From assembly GCF_026239675.1 (NCBI RefSeq), contig NZ_JAPIVQ010000001.1:372001-436000 (forward strand): a DNA stretch of 64,000 bases, written 5' to 3'. Source of the stretch: Pedobacter sp. PLR. GTDB taxonomy: Bacteria > Bacteroidota > Bacteroidia > Sphingobacteriales > Sphingobacteriaceae. Every line of letters starts with the position of its first letter. Position 1 is the first letter of the stretch. Below, piece by piece: positions 9,037-19,800 of this stretch. The notes under the pieces are model-generated. The model was not told the DNA's origin and ran no database searches. It saw only the letters and a list, made by a program, of their open reading frames with translations. A program made the translations under genes and the position numbers.

Positions 9037-9606
9037 TTATTTCTTAGCAACTTTTGGAGCCAGCGTTAAAAACATACGCTTGCCCTCTAACTTAGGTAAT
9101 AATTCAACCTTACCGATATCTTCAAGCGCTTGTGCAAACTTAAGAAGCAGGATCTCTCCTTGTTCTTTGTAAACAATTGCTCTACCTTTAAAGTGAACAT
9201 AAGCCCTAACCTTTTCCCCGTTTTCAAGGAAACTAACCGCGTGCTTCAACTTAAATTGAAAATCGTGATCATTTGTATTAGGTCCAAAACGGATCTCCTT
9301 AATGACGGTCTGTTTTGCGTTTGCTTTAATCTCCTTCTGCTTTTTCTTCTGCTCGTAAACAAACTTACTGTAATCGATGATCCGACATACCGGAGGCACT
9401 GCATTTGGAGAAATCTCAACTAGATCTAATTCCAATTCGTCGGCAAGGGCTAAAGCTTTTGCCAAAGGATAGATCCCTGGTTCAACATTATCTCCAGCTA
9501 ATCTAACCTCCTGAGCCCTGATAAACTGATTAATATTATGTTCTGCTTCTTTTTTCTTAAAAGGAGGACGTGGTCCCCTGTTAAATCCTGGTCTGCCTAA
9601 TGCCAA
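9037..9606 (-). CDS. infC: Translation initiation factor IF-3, non-ATG start
   Basis: 189-residue factor that binds the 30S subunit and checks start-codon/initiator-tRNA pairing. The N-domain ([14 protein letters not shown], then [19 protein letters not shown]) and C-domain ([20 protein letters not shown]) are intact. No ATG exists at the expected start: in frame upstream of Ala-Leu-Gly-Arg-Pro are TTG (9606) and ATA (9612), then a TAG at 9618-9616. The TTG is chosen here. A weak start on infC is known in E. coli (AUU), where IF-3 limits its own synthesis, so similar autoregulation is plausible. The start lies 13 bases after the thrS stop, indicating an operon. Confidence 0.95.
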   Translation of the reverse strand: MALGRPGFNRGPRPPFKKKEAEHNINQFIRAQEVRLAGDNVEPGIYPLAKALALADELELDLVEISPNAVPPVCRIIDYSKFVYEQKKKQKEIKANAKQTVIKEIRFGPNTNDHDFQFKLKHAVSFLENGEKVRAYVHFKGRAIVYKEQGEILLLKFAQALEDIGKVELLPKLEGKRMFLTLAPKVAKK

Positions 9607-9619
9607 ATTTATATACTAT

Positions 9620-11545
9620 TTAAATTGTTATTTCTTTGATTAATAATTCACTAAACTCTTGCTGAGTCATTTCACCTAAATCTCCTTCACCGTGCTTCCT
9701 TACTGACACCTTGCCTTCCGCCATTTCCTTCTCACCGATAATCAACATATAAGGGATTTTTTTCACCTCAGCGTCCCTGATTTTTCTTCCAATCTTCTCA
9801 TCACGGAAGTCAATCAAACCGCGAATATCGGAATTATTTAGCTCATCTGAAACTTTTTTTGCATAATCTTCGTACTTTTCTGAGATAGGAAGAATAATAA
9901 ATTGCTCAGGTGACAACCATAATGGGAAATTACCAGCGCAATGCTCAATCAATACCGCGATAAAACGCTCTAGAGAACCGAATGGAGCCCTATGGATCAT
10001 TACCGGACGGTGTTTCAGGTTGTCGCTACCAGTGTATTCCAATTCAAAACGCTCAGGTAAGTTATAATCTACCTGGATCGTTCCCAACTGCCATTTTCTG
10101 CCTAACGCATCTTTCACCATGAAGTCTAACTTCGGACCATAGAATGCAGCCTCACCATATTCAACTACCGTAGATAATTCCTTTTCTGCTGCAGCCTCAA
10201 TGATTGCCGATTCGGCCAAAGCCCAGTTTTCATCCGTACCAATATACTTCGTTTTGTTCTCAGGATCTCTCAAAGAAATCTGTGCAGTATAGTCCGTAAA
10301 TCCAAGAGATTTAAACACATATAATACCAGGTCAATTACTTTCTTGAACTCTTCTTTTACCTGATCCGGGCGACAAAACAAATGCGCATCATCCTGAGTA
10401 AACCCACGAACTCTGGTTAAGCCATGAAGCTCTCCACTTTGTTCGTAACGGTATACGGTTCCAAACTCTGCAAAACGCAAAGGAAGGTCTTTATAAGAAC
10501 GCGGTTTCACTTTATAAATCTCACAGTGGTGAGGACAGTTCATCGGTTTAAGGAAAAACTCCTCCCCTTCCTGTGGGGTTTTAATCGGTTGGAAAGCGTC
10601 TTTACCATACTTCTCGTAGTGACCGGAAGTGATGTATAAATTCTTATGTCCGATATGAGGAGTTACTACCTGCTCATATCCTGATTTTGACTGTGCTTTT
10701 GTTAAAAACTGAACCAAACGCTCACGCAAAGCAGCACCTTTAGGCAACCACAATGGCAATCCCATACCCACTTTCTCAGAGAAAGCAAATAATTCCAGTT
10801 CCTTACCCAACTTACGGTGATCTCTTTTCTTCGCCTCTTCAATCATATGAAGATACTCAGTCAGCTCACTTGCCTTAGGAAAAGTAACCCCATAAATACG
10901 GGTCAGTTGTTTTTTAGTTTCATCACCGCGCCAGTAAGCACCTGCAACATTCATCAATTTTACCGCTTTAACAAAACCGGTATTTGGAATGTGTGGCCCA
11001 CGACAAAGGTCAGTAAATTCACCTTGATTATAGAATGTGATCTTTCCATCTTCCAGACCTTCTAACAGGTCTAATTTGTACTCGTCACCTTTTTCTGTAA
11101 AATATTTAATCGCATCAGCTTTAGAAACGCTTTCCCTTACAAAAACTTGTTTTTGCTTGGCCAGCTCAATTATTTTGGCTTCAATAGCTTTAAAGTCGTC
11201 CGAAGAAAACTCTCTGTCGCCGAAATCTACATCATAGTAGAAACCGGTTTCAATTGCAGGACCAATACCGAATTTTGTACCCGGATATAAAGCCTCCAAT
11301 GCCTCAGCCATAATGTGCGCAGAAGAATGCCAGAAAGTAGCTTTACCAGCAGCATCATTCCAGGTCAGCAACTTTACAGTCGAATCACTTTCAATTGCTC
11401 TGGAAGAATCCCAGATTTCACCGTTTACTTCCGCAGCTAATACGTTGCGTGCTAATCCCTCTGAAATAGAGAGTGCGATTTGATGAGCTGTTACGCCCTT
11501 TTCATACTGACGACTAGAGCCATCAGGTAGTGTAATATTAATCAT
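9620..11545 (-). CDS. thrS: Threonyl-tRNA synthetase
   Basis: 641-residue class II synthetase charging tRNA(Thr). Visible parts in order: N-terminal TGS domain ([17 protein letters not shown]), the editing domain with zinc-type [11 protein letters not shown] and DLCRGPHIP, the catalytic core with [11 protein letters not shown] and [16 protein letters not shown] (motif 2), [15 protein letters not shown] (motif 3), and a C-terminal anticodon-binding domain. It is first in the operon with infC, rpmI and rplT. No T-box leader was seen in the ~100 bases upstream. Confidence 0.98.
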   Translation of the reverse strand: MINITLPDGSSRQYEKGVTAHQIALSISEGLARNVLAAEVNGEIWDSSRAIESDSTVKLLTWNDAAGKATFWHSSAHIMAEALEALYPGTKFGIGPAIETGFYYDVDFGDREFSSDDFKAIEAKIIELAKQKQVFVRESVSKADAIKYFTEKGDEYKLDLLEGLEDGKITFYNQGEFTDLCRGPHIPNTGFVKAVKLMNVAGAYWRGDETKKQLTRIYGVTFPKASELTEYLHMIEEAKKRDHRKLGKELELFAFSEKVGMGLPLWLPKGAALRERLVQFLTKAQSKSGYEQVVTPHIGHKNLYITSGHYEKYGKDAFQPIKTPQEGEEFFLKPMNCPHHCEIYKVKPRSYKDLPLRFAEFGTVYRYEQSGELHGLTRVRGFTQDDAHLFCRPDQVKEEFKKVIDLVLYVFKSLGFTDYTAQISLRDPENKTKYIGTDENWALAESAIIEAAAEKELSTVVEYGEAAFYGPKLDFMVKDALGRKWQLGTIQVDYNLPERFELEYTGSDNLKHRPVMIHRAPFGSLERFIAVLIEHCAGNFPLWLSPEQFIILPISEKYEDYAKKVSDELNNSDIRGLIDFRDEKIGRKIRDAEVKKIPYMLIIGEKEMAEGKVSVRKHGEGDLGEMTQQEFSELLIKEITI

Positions 11546-11984
11546 CTACAACTATGATTTAAGTTAATTAATTGATTTGAAATGATTTATATAATTCTTA
11601 TTCTACGTGTAATAAAATATTATATAAATAATGGTGGTGTTTATCTCCGCCACTGGCACAAATATAACAATTCATTCAGAAATCAGGTTCTAGTTATGGG
11701 AATCATTTTATTAATTTCACATCAGATGTGATGATCCTGATCAGGATTAAATATTCAAGGGAACTAAACCCAATTGGTTTAAGCCTGCTTAAAGTTTTAC
11801 AAACATGCAGTACCAATGCCATACAACTGCTATACTGGTTGTAGTTACTGAAGGGTTGATTAAGAGTTGACGAGGGATTGATGAGGATTATCCACAGCAA
11901 CCATTAACCAAGCCCTCATCAACCCCTCGCCAACTCCCCGCCAACGAGCACTAGTATAGCACTGCTATAGCATCAGCGTAGCGC
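11546..11984. other. Intergenic region without a convincing gene
   Basis: The stretch between thrS and the lutA-like gene holds the thrS leader (with a small GTGG/CCAC hairpin near 11630-11655) and a long imperfect inverted repeat at 11828-11961. A 65-codon minus-strand frame at 11703-11900 has no family resemblance and overlaps the repeat, so it was not called. Confidence 0.6.
11828..11961. repeat. Long imperfect inverted repeat, MITE- or REP-like
   Basis: Two 32-bp arms (11855-11886 and 11914-11945) match in inverted orientation at 25 of 32 positions by eye. An outer 9-bp pair, TGCTATACT at 11828-11836 and AGTATAGCA at 11953-11961, extends the symmetry. The mismatches are largely A-to-G type, so the RNA could still pair partly through G-U. 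No transposase is present. It could be a folded mobile repeat or a complex terminator for the minus-strand lutA-like gene. Confidence 0.6.
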
Positions 11985-12722
11985 CTAATATTCTGTACTT
12001 TCCAACCAGCCGTTGGCTAAAACATCCGCTAAATGCATTGTTTTCAAAGGAATGTTGTTTTTATCGATATACCCTTGCAAATGCATCAGGCAGGATAAAT
12101 CTGTGGAGATCACATATTCTGCGCCTTGTTCCAGCGCATTATTTACTTTTTGCTCGGCCATTGCCGAAGAAATCGCATCAAATTTCACAGAAAACGTACC
12201 GCCAAAACCGCAGCACATATCCGTATCCTTCATTTCTACCATTTCCAGTCCATGAACTTTAGACAACAGCTGACGAGGTTCATCCTTAATCTTACACTCT
12301 CTCAATCCGCTACAAGAATCATGGTAAACGGCTTTTCCGTCTAGCTCTGCACCGAAATAATCTCTTTTCAATACGTTCACCAAAAAGTCAGAAAGCTCAT
12401 AAACATGCTGTTGAATACTGCGGCATTTATTATGAAGATTGGTATTGGTAAATAAATCGCTATAACCATTTTTCACCATGCCAACGCAGGATGCAGATGG
12501 CGCAACAATATAATCTGTACCGGAAAAATCGTTTAAAAACTTTGTTCCTGTTTCTTTGGCCTGCTCCCAGTATCCGGCATTATAAGCCGGTTGTCCGCAG
12601 CAGGTTTGTGCAGAATTATAAAACACCTCACAACCCGCTTTCTCCAATAGCTTTATCGTATTAAATGCAGTCTCAGGATATAACTGATCAACAAAGCAAG
12701 GAACAAACAATTCTATCTTCAT
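11985..12722 (-). CDS. lutA: LutA/YkgE-type Fe-S-binding protein of lactate oxidation
   Basis: 245 residues with two copies of the cysteine-rich CCG domain: CCGQPAYNAGY near residue 41 and DMCCGFGGTFSVKF in the second half, plus VPCFVDQLYP and HDSCSGLRE. These bind an iron-sulfur cofactor as in heterodisulfide reductase and glycolate oxidase subunits. In family members it works with LutB and LutC to oxidise L-lactate to pyruvate; neither partner is in the window. It lies 32 bp downstream of the UMF1 transporter gene on the same strand, so the two are probably co-transcribed. The specific substrate is inferred from the family. Confidence 0.85.
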   Translation of the reverse strand: MKIELFVPCFVDQLYPETAFNTIKLLEKAGCEVFYNSAQTCCGQPAYNAGYWEQAKETGTKFLNDFSGTDYIVAPSASCVGMVKNGYSDLFTNTNLHNKCRSIQQHVYELSDFLVNVLKRDYFGAELDGKAVYHDSCSGLRECKIKDEPRQLLSKVHGLEMVEMKDTDMCCGFGGTFSVKFDAISSAMAEQKVNNALEQGAEYVISTDLSCLMHLQGYIDKNNIPLKTMHLADVLANGWLESTEY

Positions 12723-12754
12723 GTGTATCTAATTCTTATTAAAATCTATCATGG

Positions 12755-14059
12755 TTAACCTTTAACCAATTTTGGTTCTGTCTTTTTTAACAACAGCAAA
12801 AATATCAAACCTATTACAAAAAAGGAGGCCAATGCCAGCACAGAATTCCTGATGCTACCCGTTTGTTCCTCAATATAAGCAAAACTAAAAAGACCAATCA
12901 CTACGGCCAGTTTTTCCGTTACATCGTAAAAGCTAAAAAATGAAGCTGTATCCGGTGTGTTTTCTGGCAAAAATTTAGAGTAAGTAGACCTTGATAAAGA
13001 CTGGATACCCCCCATAATCAGGCCAACTACTGCTGCTAAGCCATAAAATTCAAATTCGTTGGTGATAAAATAAGCAGAAACACAAGCCCCTACCCATACC
13101 ACCACGACCAGAATCAGCACATTGACATTCCCAATTTTCTTTGCCAGCTTCGACATCAATATGGCGCCCCAAATGGCAACCAGCTGCATGATCAAAATTA
13201 CAGCAATTAATTTAGAAGTTCCTAAATGCAGTGTTTTCTCTCCAAAACCGGCTGCTGCCAACATCACTGTCTGCACGCCCATGGAGTAAAAGAAAAAAGC
13301 AATCAGGTAACGTTTTAAAAACGCCATCTGCTTTAACTGCTTCCAAACCTTGCTCAGCTCTTCAAATCCGCTATGCACTAAATTCTTATTGACAGGGATA
13401 AAATTTGGACTTCCGGCAGGCAATTTACGAAAAGGAATTTGCGCAAAGGCGATCCACCAGATTCCAACCAGCAGAAATGACAACCTTGCGGGTAAAGAAG
13501 CATCGGTAATGCCGAAAAGTTCAGGTTTTAAGACAAATACAAAACAGATGACCTGTAAAATAACACTTCCCACATAGCCGTAGGCAAAACCCTGGGCGCT
13601 CACCCGGTCTTGCTGGTCTTTGCTGGCAATCTCCGGAAGGTAAGAATTGTTAAACAAGACCCCACCGATATAGCCCATGGCTGCAATGGCAAAGAGTATA
13701 ATGCCCAACTCCAGGCTTTCCAGTTTAAAGAAAAACAAACCCATACAAGCAAAACCGCCGATATAGGTAAAGATTTTCATAAATATTTTCTTGTTGCCAC
13801 GAAAATCCGCAGTGGCGGAAAGCAGAGGCATCAGAATCACCATCACTAAATAAGCTGCCGAAAGCGCATAATTTGACAATGCGGTATTCGTAAAAGTATG
13901 CCCGAAAAACGTCACTTTATCGCCATGCCCGGCAGTGGTGGTAATAATCGTATAATAAGCGGGAAAAATAGTAGAGGTAATGACTAAGTTATAAGCAGAA
14001 TTTGCCCAGTCAAAAAAAGCCCATGACCGGATGACTTTCTTGTCGTTTTTTTGTTCCAT
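12755..14059 (-). CDS. UMF1-family major facilitator transporter
   Basis: 434-residue integral membrane protein with about 11-12 hydrophobic helices. The N-terminal signature RSWAFFDWANSAYNLVIT is characteristic of the UMF1 (Atg22-like) family, and GYIGGVLFNNSYLPEIA and LSRSTYSKFLPENTPDTASF are also typical. In yeast Atg22 exports amino acids from the vacuole; bacterial substrates are not established. It lies upstream of the lutA-like gene in a likely operon, so a role in carboxylate or amino-acid movement is possible but unproven. Confidence 0.87.
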   Translation of the reverse strand: MEQKNDKKVIRSWAFFDWANSAYNLVITSTIFPAYYTIITTTAGHGDKVTFFGHTFTNTALSNYALSAAYLVMVILMPLLSATADFRGNKKIFMKIFTYIGGFACMGLFFFKLESLELGIILFAIAAMGYIGGVLFNNSYLPEIASKDQQDRVSAQGFAYGYVGSVILQVICFVFVLKPELFGITDASLPARLSFLLVGIWWIAFAQIPFRKLPAGSPNFIPVNKNLVHSGFEELSKVWKQLKQMAFLKRYLIAFFFYSMGVQTVMLAAAGFGEKTLHLGTSKLIAVILIMQLVAIWGAILMSKLAKKIGNVNVLILVVVVWVGACVSAYFITNEFEFYGLAAVVGLIMGGIQSLSRSTYSKFLPENTPDTASFFSFYDVTEKLAVVIGLFSFAYIEEQTGSIRNSVLALASFFVIGLIFLLLLKKTEPKLVKG

Positions 14060-14103
14060 GTATCAAATAAGGGCGCTAAAATAGCTAAAAAACAACAATC
14101 CGG

Positions 14104-14814
14104 CTAATTAACTTTCTCTAGTTTCGCTGCTCCCGATTTTTTCTCGCTTACATTTTTAGGATTACCTTTATAATAGATCTCACTTGCTCCGGAAGTCTTT
14201 ACTTTCAAGTCGTTCAGTACATTGATATTGGCTTTTCCGGTACCATCAATATTAATGTCATAAACACCGGCAACAAAACTAAAAGCTTCCAGTTTAGCAT
14301 TGCCACTGGTTTTCAACACATGAGTTCCGGTTTGGCCAGTCAGGGTTAGTTTTCCGATACCATCAATTTTTGAAGTCAGCTTACTTGCATTTAAGTCCAG
14401 GTTTACATCAGAACTACCTTGTAAATCAAGGTCAAGGTCCTTCACATAAATCGGCCCATCTCCAACTACACGCACCATACCATTGGTTTCTAATTCTTTC
14501 AGCTCGCCAATTCCTGCATAAATCACAACAGAATCAGTCCCACAATATTTTCCGTTTTCCAGTTTAAGTTCCAGTTCTCCACCGCTCACCCTTGATCTGA
14601 TTAAGGGTACCACATTAGAATCTGCCTGAATCTTTACATTAAAGGTGCTATCCTGCGTTAAAATAAGCTTAATCGTACCGCTCACATTAATTTTATCGTA
14701 ACTTTTCAGTTCTACGACTTTAGTGATCTGAACTCCGGAATCTTCGATACATTTAGAAGTACATCCTGCCAGAAGTGCAGGGATAGCCAATACGATAAGT
14801 TGTAGTTTCTTCAT
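14104..14814 (-). CDS. DUF2807 (head-GIN domain) lipoprotein
   Basis: 236 residues with a lipoprotein signal (LLAGC, lipid-anchored Cys18). The mature part is a repetitive right-handed beta-solenoid of DUF2807: YDKINVSGTIKLILTQD, then strands punctuated by Gly/Asp/Asn such as LDLDLQGSSDVNLDLNASK and SGNAKLEAF. The family is common in Bacteroidota, is of unknown function, and is sometimes called a putative autotransporter adhesin head. The protein is probably periplasm-facing or surface-exposed. It is a single-gene unit. Confidence 0.87.
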   Translation of the reverse strand: MKKLQLIVLAIPALLAGCTSKCIEDSGVQITKVVELKSYDKINVSGTIKLILTQDSTFNVKIQADSNVVPLIRSRVSGGELELKLENGKYCGTDSVVIYAGIGELKELETNGMVRVVGDGPIYVKDLDLDLQGSSDVNLDLNASKLTSKIDGIGKLTLTGQTGTHVLKTSGNAKLEAFSFVAGVYDINIDGTGKANINVLNDLKVKTSGASEIYYKGNPKNVSEKKSGAAKLEKVN

Positions 14815-14869
14815 AGGGAATATATTTATTGCAATTTAGTGTTTTCGTAACTAAGGTATCAACCCAATT

Positions 14870-16762
14870 TTAAAGGTAAAAGTTTTTACCATCTGTTTTA
14901 ATTTTTCCCGCATCCATCAATTCACGGATACGAGCCATCCGTTCATCTTCATTACCGGTTTTAATCTCCTTCACCAGACTGTCGAAGGAATGCATTTTCG
15001 TCTGCAGTAACGTAACCAGCTCAAAATCGATCCTATCGTCACGAACGTCCCGGTCGTCTGCTCTTTTCTCTGCCAGACAAACATCGCAAACGCCACATTT
15101 ATCAGCATCCGGCTCATCGAAATACCTCAGCAACTGCACACTCCGGCATTTGTCATTTTCCGTATAGTCCAATACCGCATTGATCTGATCCAGTTGAATT
15201 TTCCTTCTCATTTTCATGTACTTCTGGTCAATATCCATATGTACAAAATCCACTCTCGGACGAATATATTGAAGCTGGGGCTGATCTGATTGAGGCAGAT
15301 AAGACAACAAACCCTGTTCTTCCAGGTTGCTGATCATCTTTCTGGCCGTACTAAAAGACAATCCTACTTTTTTAGCAATTTCATTTTCTTCAATTTTCAC
15401 ATACTGATCAAATGCACCGCCATAGGACCTTAAGATCGCTTTGATCAAAGGATCATATCCCGCATTCTCTATTTGAAAACGGTAAACATCTTCATGAGAA
15501 GCGGTAAATAACACTCTGGAAGGTAAAAATATGTTTTCAGAAAGTGTCAGGTAGCCATCATGCTCTAAAAATTTAAGGGCAGCCATGGTCTTGATCACAC
15601 CGACCTTAAAACGCTTGCAAAAATCAGCAAGGTCAAAATTAAAAGTCAGGCCCTCACCAGCGCCAAAAGCAAGCTGAAAATAATTCCCGAGGTAATGGTA
15701 TATCTTTTTAACATCATCAACTGTTGGGAAATTATCTGCGTATTTAGCTTTTAAATCCATCCGGTCTGATTTATTGGCCAGTAAAACGGCATACGCTTTT
15801 TCTCCGTCTCTACCTGCCCGGCCAGCTTCCTGATAATAGGCTTCCAGGCTTTCCGGTAAATCCAGGTGTACCACAAAACGAACATCAGGCTTATCGATCC
15901 CCATCCCAAAAGCATTGGTTGCGACCATCACCTGAATTTTATTCTTTTTCCATTCGTCCTGTTTACGGAAACGGTCTACCTTGTCAACTCCTGCATGGTA
16001 AAAATCGGCAGCGATCTGATTTCTGCTTAAAAAAGCAGCAACTTCTACGGTTTCTCTCCGGTTACGTACATAAACCAAACCGCTTCCTTTCACGTTTTTC
16101 ACGATACTGATTAGTTTCTTATACTTATCATCCTTATCGATCACTACATAACTCAGATTTTTACGCGCAAAACTCTGCACAAACACCTTTGCGTCGTTAA
16201 ATTTCAACTTTTCTACGATATCTGCCCGTACAAACTTAGTTGCCGTTGCCGTCAGGGCAAGAATGGGTACTTTAGGATGAATATCGCGGATTTCAGCGAT
16301 CTGCTGATAGGGAGGCCGAAAATCATATCCCCATTGAGAGATACAATGCGCCTCGTCTACTGCAATCAGATTTACATTCATATAAGAAATACGGATGCGC
16401 ACAATTTCTGATAATAATCTTTCCGGAGACAGGTATAAGAACTTAATCTTCCCATAAATACAGTTATCGAGCAGGATATCGATTTCTCTTTTTCCCATTC
16501 CTGCATAAATTGCTACCGCTTCAATTCCTTTGGATTTTAGGTTTTCCACCTGATCTTTCATCAGGGCAACCAGTGGCGAAATGACAATACAAATCCCCTC
16601 CTTTACCAATGCAGGTATCTGAAAGCAAAGGGACTTACCTCCTCCGGTTGGCAATAATGCCAGGGTATCATGGCCATTTAAAACGGAACTGATAATATCC
16701 GACTGTAGTGGTCTGAAACTATCAAATCCCCAGTATTTTTTTAGTATCTCGGCTTCGCTCAT
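14870..16762 (-). CDS. recQ: RecQ-type ATP-dependent DNA helicase
   Basis: 630-residue superfamily 2 helicase that unwinds branched DNA 3' to 5' in recombination repair. Visible motifs: motif 0 WGFDSFRPLQ, Walker A LPTGGGKS, the DEAH box VDEAHCISQWGYDFR with the RecQ aromatic-rich loop, motif VI QEAGRAGRDG, and an RQC zinc-binding set (CRSVQLLRYF, CGVCDVC). After the winged helix there is a short degenerate C-terminal segment, and I see no clear HRDC domain, so it is shorter than the longest RecQ types. It is divergent from the amidohydrolase gene. Confidence 0.94.
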   Translation of the reverse strand: MSEAEILKKYWGFDSFRPLQSDIISSVLNGHDTLALLPTGGGKSLCFQIPALVKEGICIVISPLVALMKDQVENLKSKGIEAVAIYAGMGKREIDILLDNCIYGKIKFLYLSPERLLSEIVRIRISYMNVNLIAVDEAHCISQWGYDFRPPYQQIAEIRDIHPKVPILALTATATKFVRADIVEKLKFNDAKVFVQSFARKNLSYVVIDKDDKYKKLISIVKNVKGSGLVYVRNRRETVEVAAFLSRNQIAADFYHAGVDKVDRFRKQDEWKKNKIQVMVATNAFGMGIDKPDVRFVVHLDLPESLEAYYQEAGRAGRDGEKAYAVLLANKSDRMDLKAKYADNFPTVDDVKKIYHYLGNYFQLAFGAGEGLTFNFDLADFCKRFKVGVIKTMAALKFLEHDGYLTLSENIFLPSRVLFTASHEDVYRFQIENAGYDPLIKAILRSYGGAFDQYVKIEENEIAKKVGLSFSTARKMISNLEEQGLLSYLPQSDQPQLQYIRPRVDFVHMDIDQKYMKMRRKIQLDQINAVLDYTENDKCRSVQLLRYFDEPDADKCGVCDVCLAEKRADDRDVRDDRIDFELVTLLQTKMHSFDSLVKEIKTGNEDERMARIRELMDAGKIKTDGKNFYL

Positions 16763-16834
16763 AAAAAGGTTAACATCAAAACTATAAAAATGAACTGATA
16801 TTATTAAATTGCAAGCTTATTTACACTGACCTAC

Positions 16835-19800
16835 ATGATGAAAAAAACTTTACTACCGTTGGCTTTGGTATTCATTTTTCAGTCCGCCTTTTCTCAGGAA
16901 AAGAAATGGGACATCGAAAAGTATCAGGGGCCAACAAAAACCTTCAGCATTGATACCGACGAAGGAACCTGGATGAACCTGGATGTTAGCGCTGACGGTA
17001 AAGATATTGTTTTTGATTTATTGGGTGACATTTATAGTATGCCTATTACCGGTGGAGCGGCTACCCTGCTTAGTGGTGGCGTACCCTGGGATATCCAGCC
17101 ACGTTTCAGTCCGAATGGAAAATTCATTTCCTATACCAGTGATAAAAACGGCGCCGACAATATCTGGGTCATGAACCGCGATGGTTCCGGCAAAAGACAA
17201 GTCACCAAAGAAACTTTCCGTTTGCTTAACAATGCAACCTGGATGCCAAACAGCGAATACCTGGTGGCACGTAAACACTTCACAGGCTCCCGTTCCCTTG
17301 GCGCAGGAGAAATGTGGATGTACAGCGTTTACGGTGGTGAGGGTGTACAATTAACCAAAAGAAAAAACGACCAGCAGGATGCCGGCGAGCCAAATATCAG
17401 CCCTAATGGCAGATACCTTTACTTTAGTGAAGACATGGCTCCGGGCCCTAACTTTGAATACAGTAAAGATCCGAATGGAATGATCTATGCCATTCGCCAA
17501 CTGGATATGGTGACCGGGAAATTCACTAATCTTATTGCACAACAAGGTGGTGCTGCCCGTCCACAGATTTCTCCTGATGGAAAAATGATGGCCTATGTAA
17601 AACGTGTCCGCTTAAAATCTGTGCTTTACGTACAAAACCTGCGTACTGCCGAAGAATGGCCGGTATATGAAGACCTTTCTCATGACCAACAGGAAACCTG
17701 GGCCATATTTGGTGTTTATCCAAACTTCGCCTGGACGCCTGACAATAAAAACATTGTATTTTATGCTAAAGGAAAGATCAAAAGAATTGAGCTGTCTACC
17801 TTAATCAGCAACGACATCCCTTTCCAGCTGACCAGCAAACAAACCGTTCAGCAGGCGCTACATTTCCCTCATCAGGTTTTCAGCAATGAATTCGATGTGA
17901 AAATGATCAGACAACTGACCACTTCCGCAGATGGGAAAATGGTGATCTTCAATGCCGCAGGATTCTTATATAAAAAAGACCTTCCTGATGGAACTCCGGA
18001 ACGTGTAACCAACGGAATCGATTTTGAGTTTGAGCCTAAAATCAGCAATGACGGGAAATATGTAATCTATACGACCTGGAATGATGAACTGAAAGGTGCC
18101 ATCAAAAAAACAGACCTGAAATCAGGAAAAACAACCACGCTAACGGACGAAAAAGGCTTCTACTACTCTCCTTCTTTTTCCAATAAAGGCGATAAAATCA
18201 TTTTCAGAAAAGGAATCGGGAATGATGTTTTGGGTTATGCTTATGGCAGAGGTACAGGAATTTTCATCATGTCGGCCAATGGCGGACCGAAAACCCTGGT
18301 CTCCGATAACGGCATCAAACCACAGTTCAACACAGACGATACCCGTATTTATTTCCAGGGTTCTGAAGGTGGCAAAAAAGCTTTTAAAAGCATCGATTTA
18401 TATGGTGCAAATGAAAGAACGCATTACACTTCTACCTACGTAAACCAGTTTACACCTAGTCCTGATGGCAAATGGATGGCTTTCACAGAACTGTTTAACG
18501 TGTATATCACCCCAATGATTACTGTCGGTTCTCCATTGGAGTTATCCGCAAGTAATAAAGCAATTCCGCTGACCAAAATCACCAAAGATGGCGGAACTTA
18601 TATCCATTGGAGCAATGATAGTCAGAAGTTATTCTGGACACTAGGTGATCAATATTTTAATAAAGACATCAAATCTGCTTTCAATTTCAATGAAGCAGGT
18701 GTACAGACTGCAGAAAAGCAGGATGCTGATGGTCTGCGTATCGGATTAAAACTTAAAAGCGATCAACCGACGGGCTTACTTGCTTTAACAGGCGCCAGAA
18801 TCATCACGATGAAAGGCGATGAGGTGATTGAAGAAGGAACAATACTTGTTGAAAACAACAAAATCATTGCCGTTGGAAAGTCGGCAGAAATGACGATTCC
18901 AGCACAGGCGAAGGTGATTGATGTGACTGGCAAAACAATTATGCCGGGAATCGTTGATGTCCATGCCCACCTGAGAACTAGTCCGGATGGCATTTCGCCA
19001 CAACAAGACTGGTCGTACATGGCCAATCTCGCTTTCGGCGTGACCTCTTCTCATGATCCTTCCAGCAATACAGAAATGGTATTTAGCCAGGCGGAAATGC
19101 TGAAAGCAGGTAGAATGGTTGGTCCTCGCTTATACTCTACAGGATCGATTCTTTACGGTGCCGATGGCGATTTTAAAGTAGTGATCAACAGCCTTGAGGA
19201 TGCTTTATCTCACCTGAAAAGGTTAAAAGCAGTAGGTGCATTTTCGGTAAAATCTTACAATCAACCGAGAAGAGATCAGCGTCAGCAGATCATTGAAGCG
19301 GCCAGACAGTTGAAAATGGAAGTCGTGCCGGAAGGTGGATCTACGTTTTTCACTAACATGAACATGATTGCAGACGGACATACCGGTATTGAACATAGTA
19401 TCCCTGTAGCACCGGTTTATAAAGATGTGACCTCTTTCTGGGGCAACACATCAGTGGCATATACCCCAACCCTGATTGTGAGTTATGGCAGTCAGTGGGG
19501 AGAAAACTACTGGTATGACAGAACCAATGTCTGGGAAAACGAACGATTAATGGCCTTCACACCACGTGCTGTTATTGATGCACGTGCCAGAAGAAGAACC
19601 ACTTCCGAATATGGCGATTACGGACATATTGAAGTGGCCAAAGCCACCAAACAGATTGCTGATGCCGGTGCTAAAGTAAACCTTGGTGCCCACGGACAAA
19701 TACAGGGACTTGGCGCGCATTGGGAACTATGGATGCTGGTACAAGGCGGCATGTCGCCATTGCAGGCCATCCGTAGTGGCACTTTAAACGGTGCTGCTTA

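Noticed and set aside
11546..11660. T-box or other riboswitch before thrS
   Set aside because: No specifier-loop or antiterminator pattern seen; only a small hairpin.
11703..11900. 65-codon minus-strand frame
   Set aside because: Overlaps the inverted repeat and shows no recognisable domain, signal or conserved pattern.
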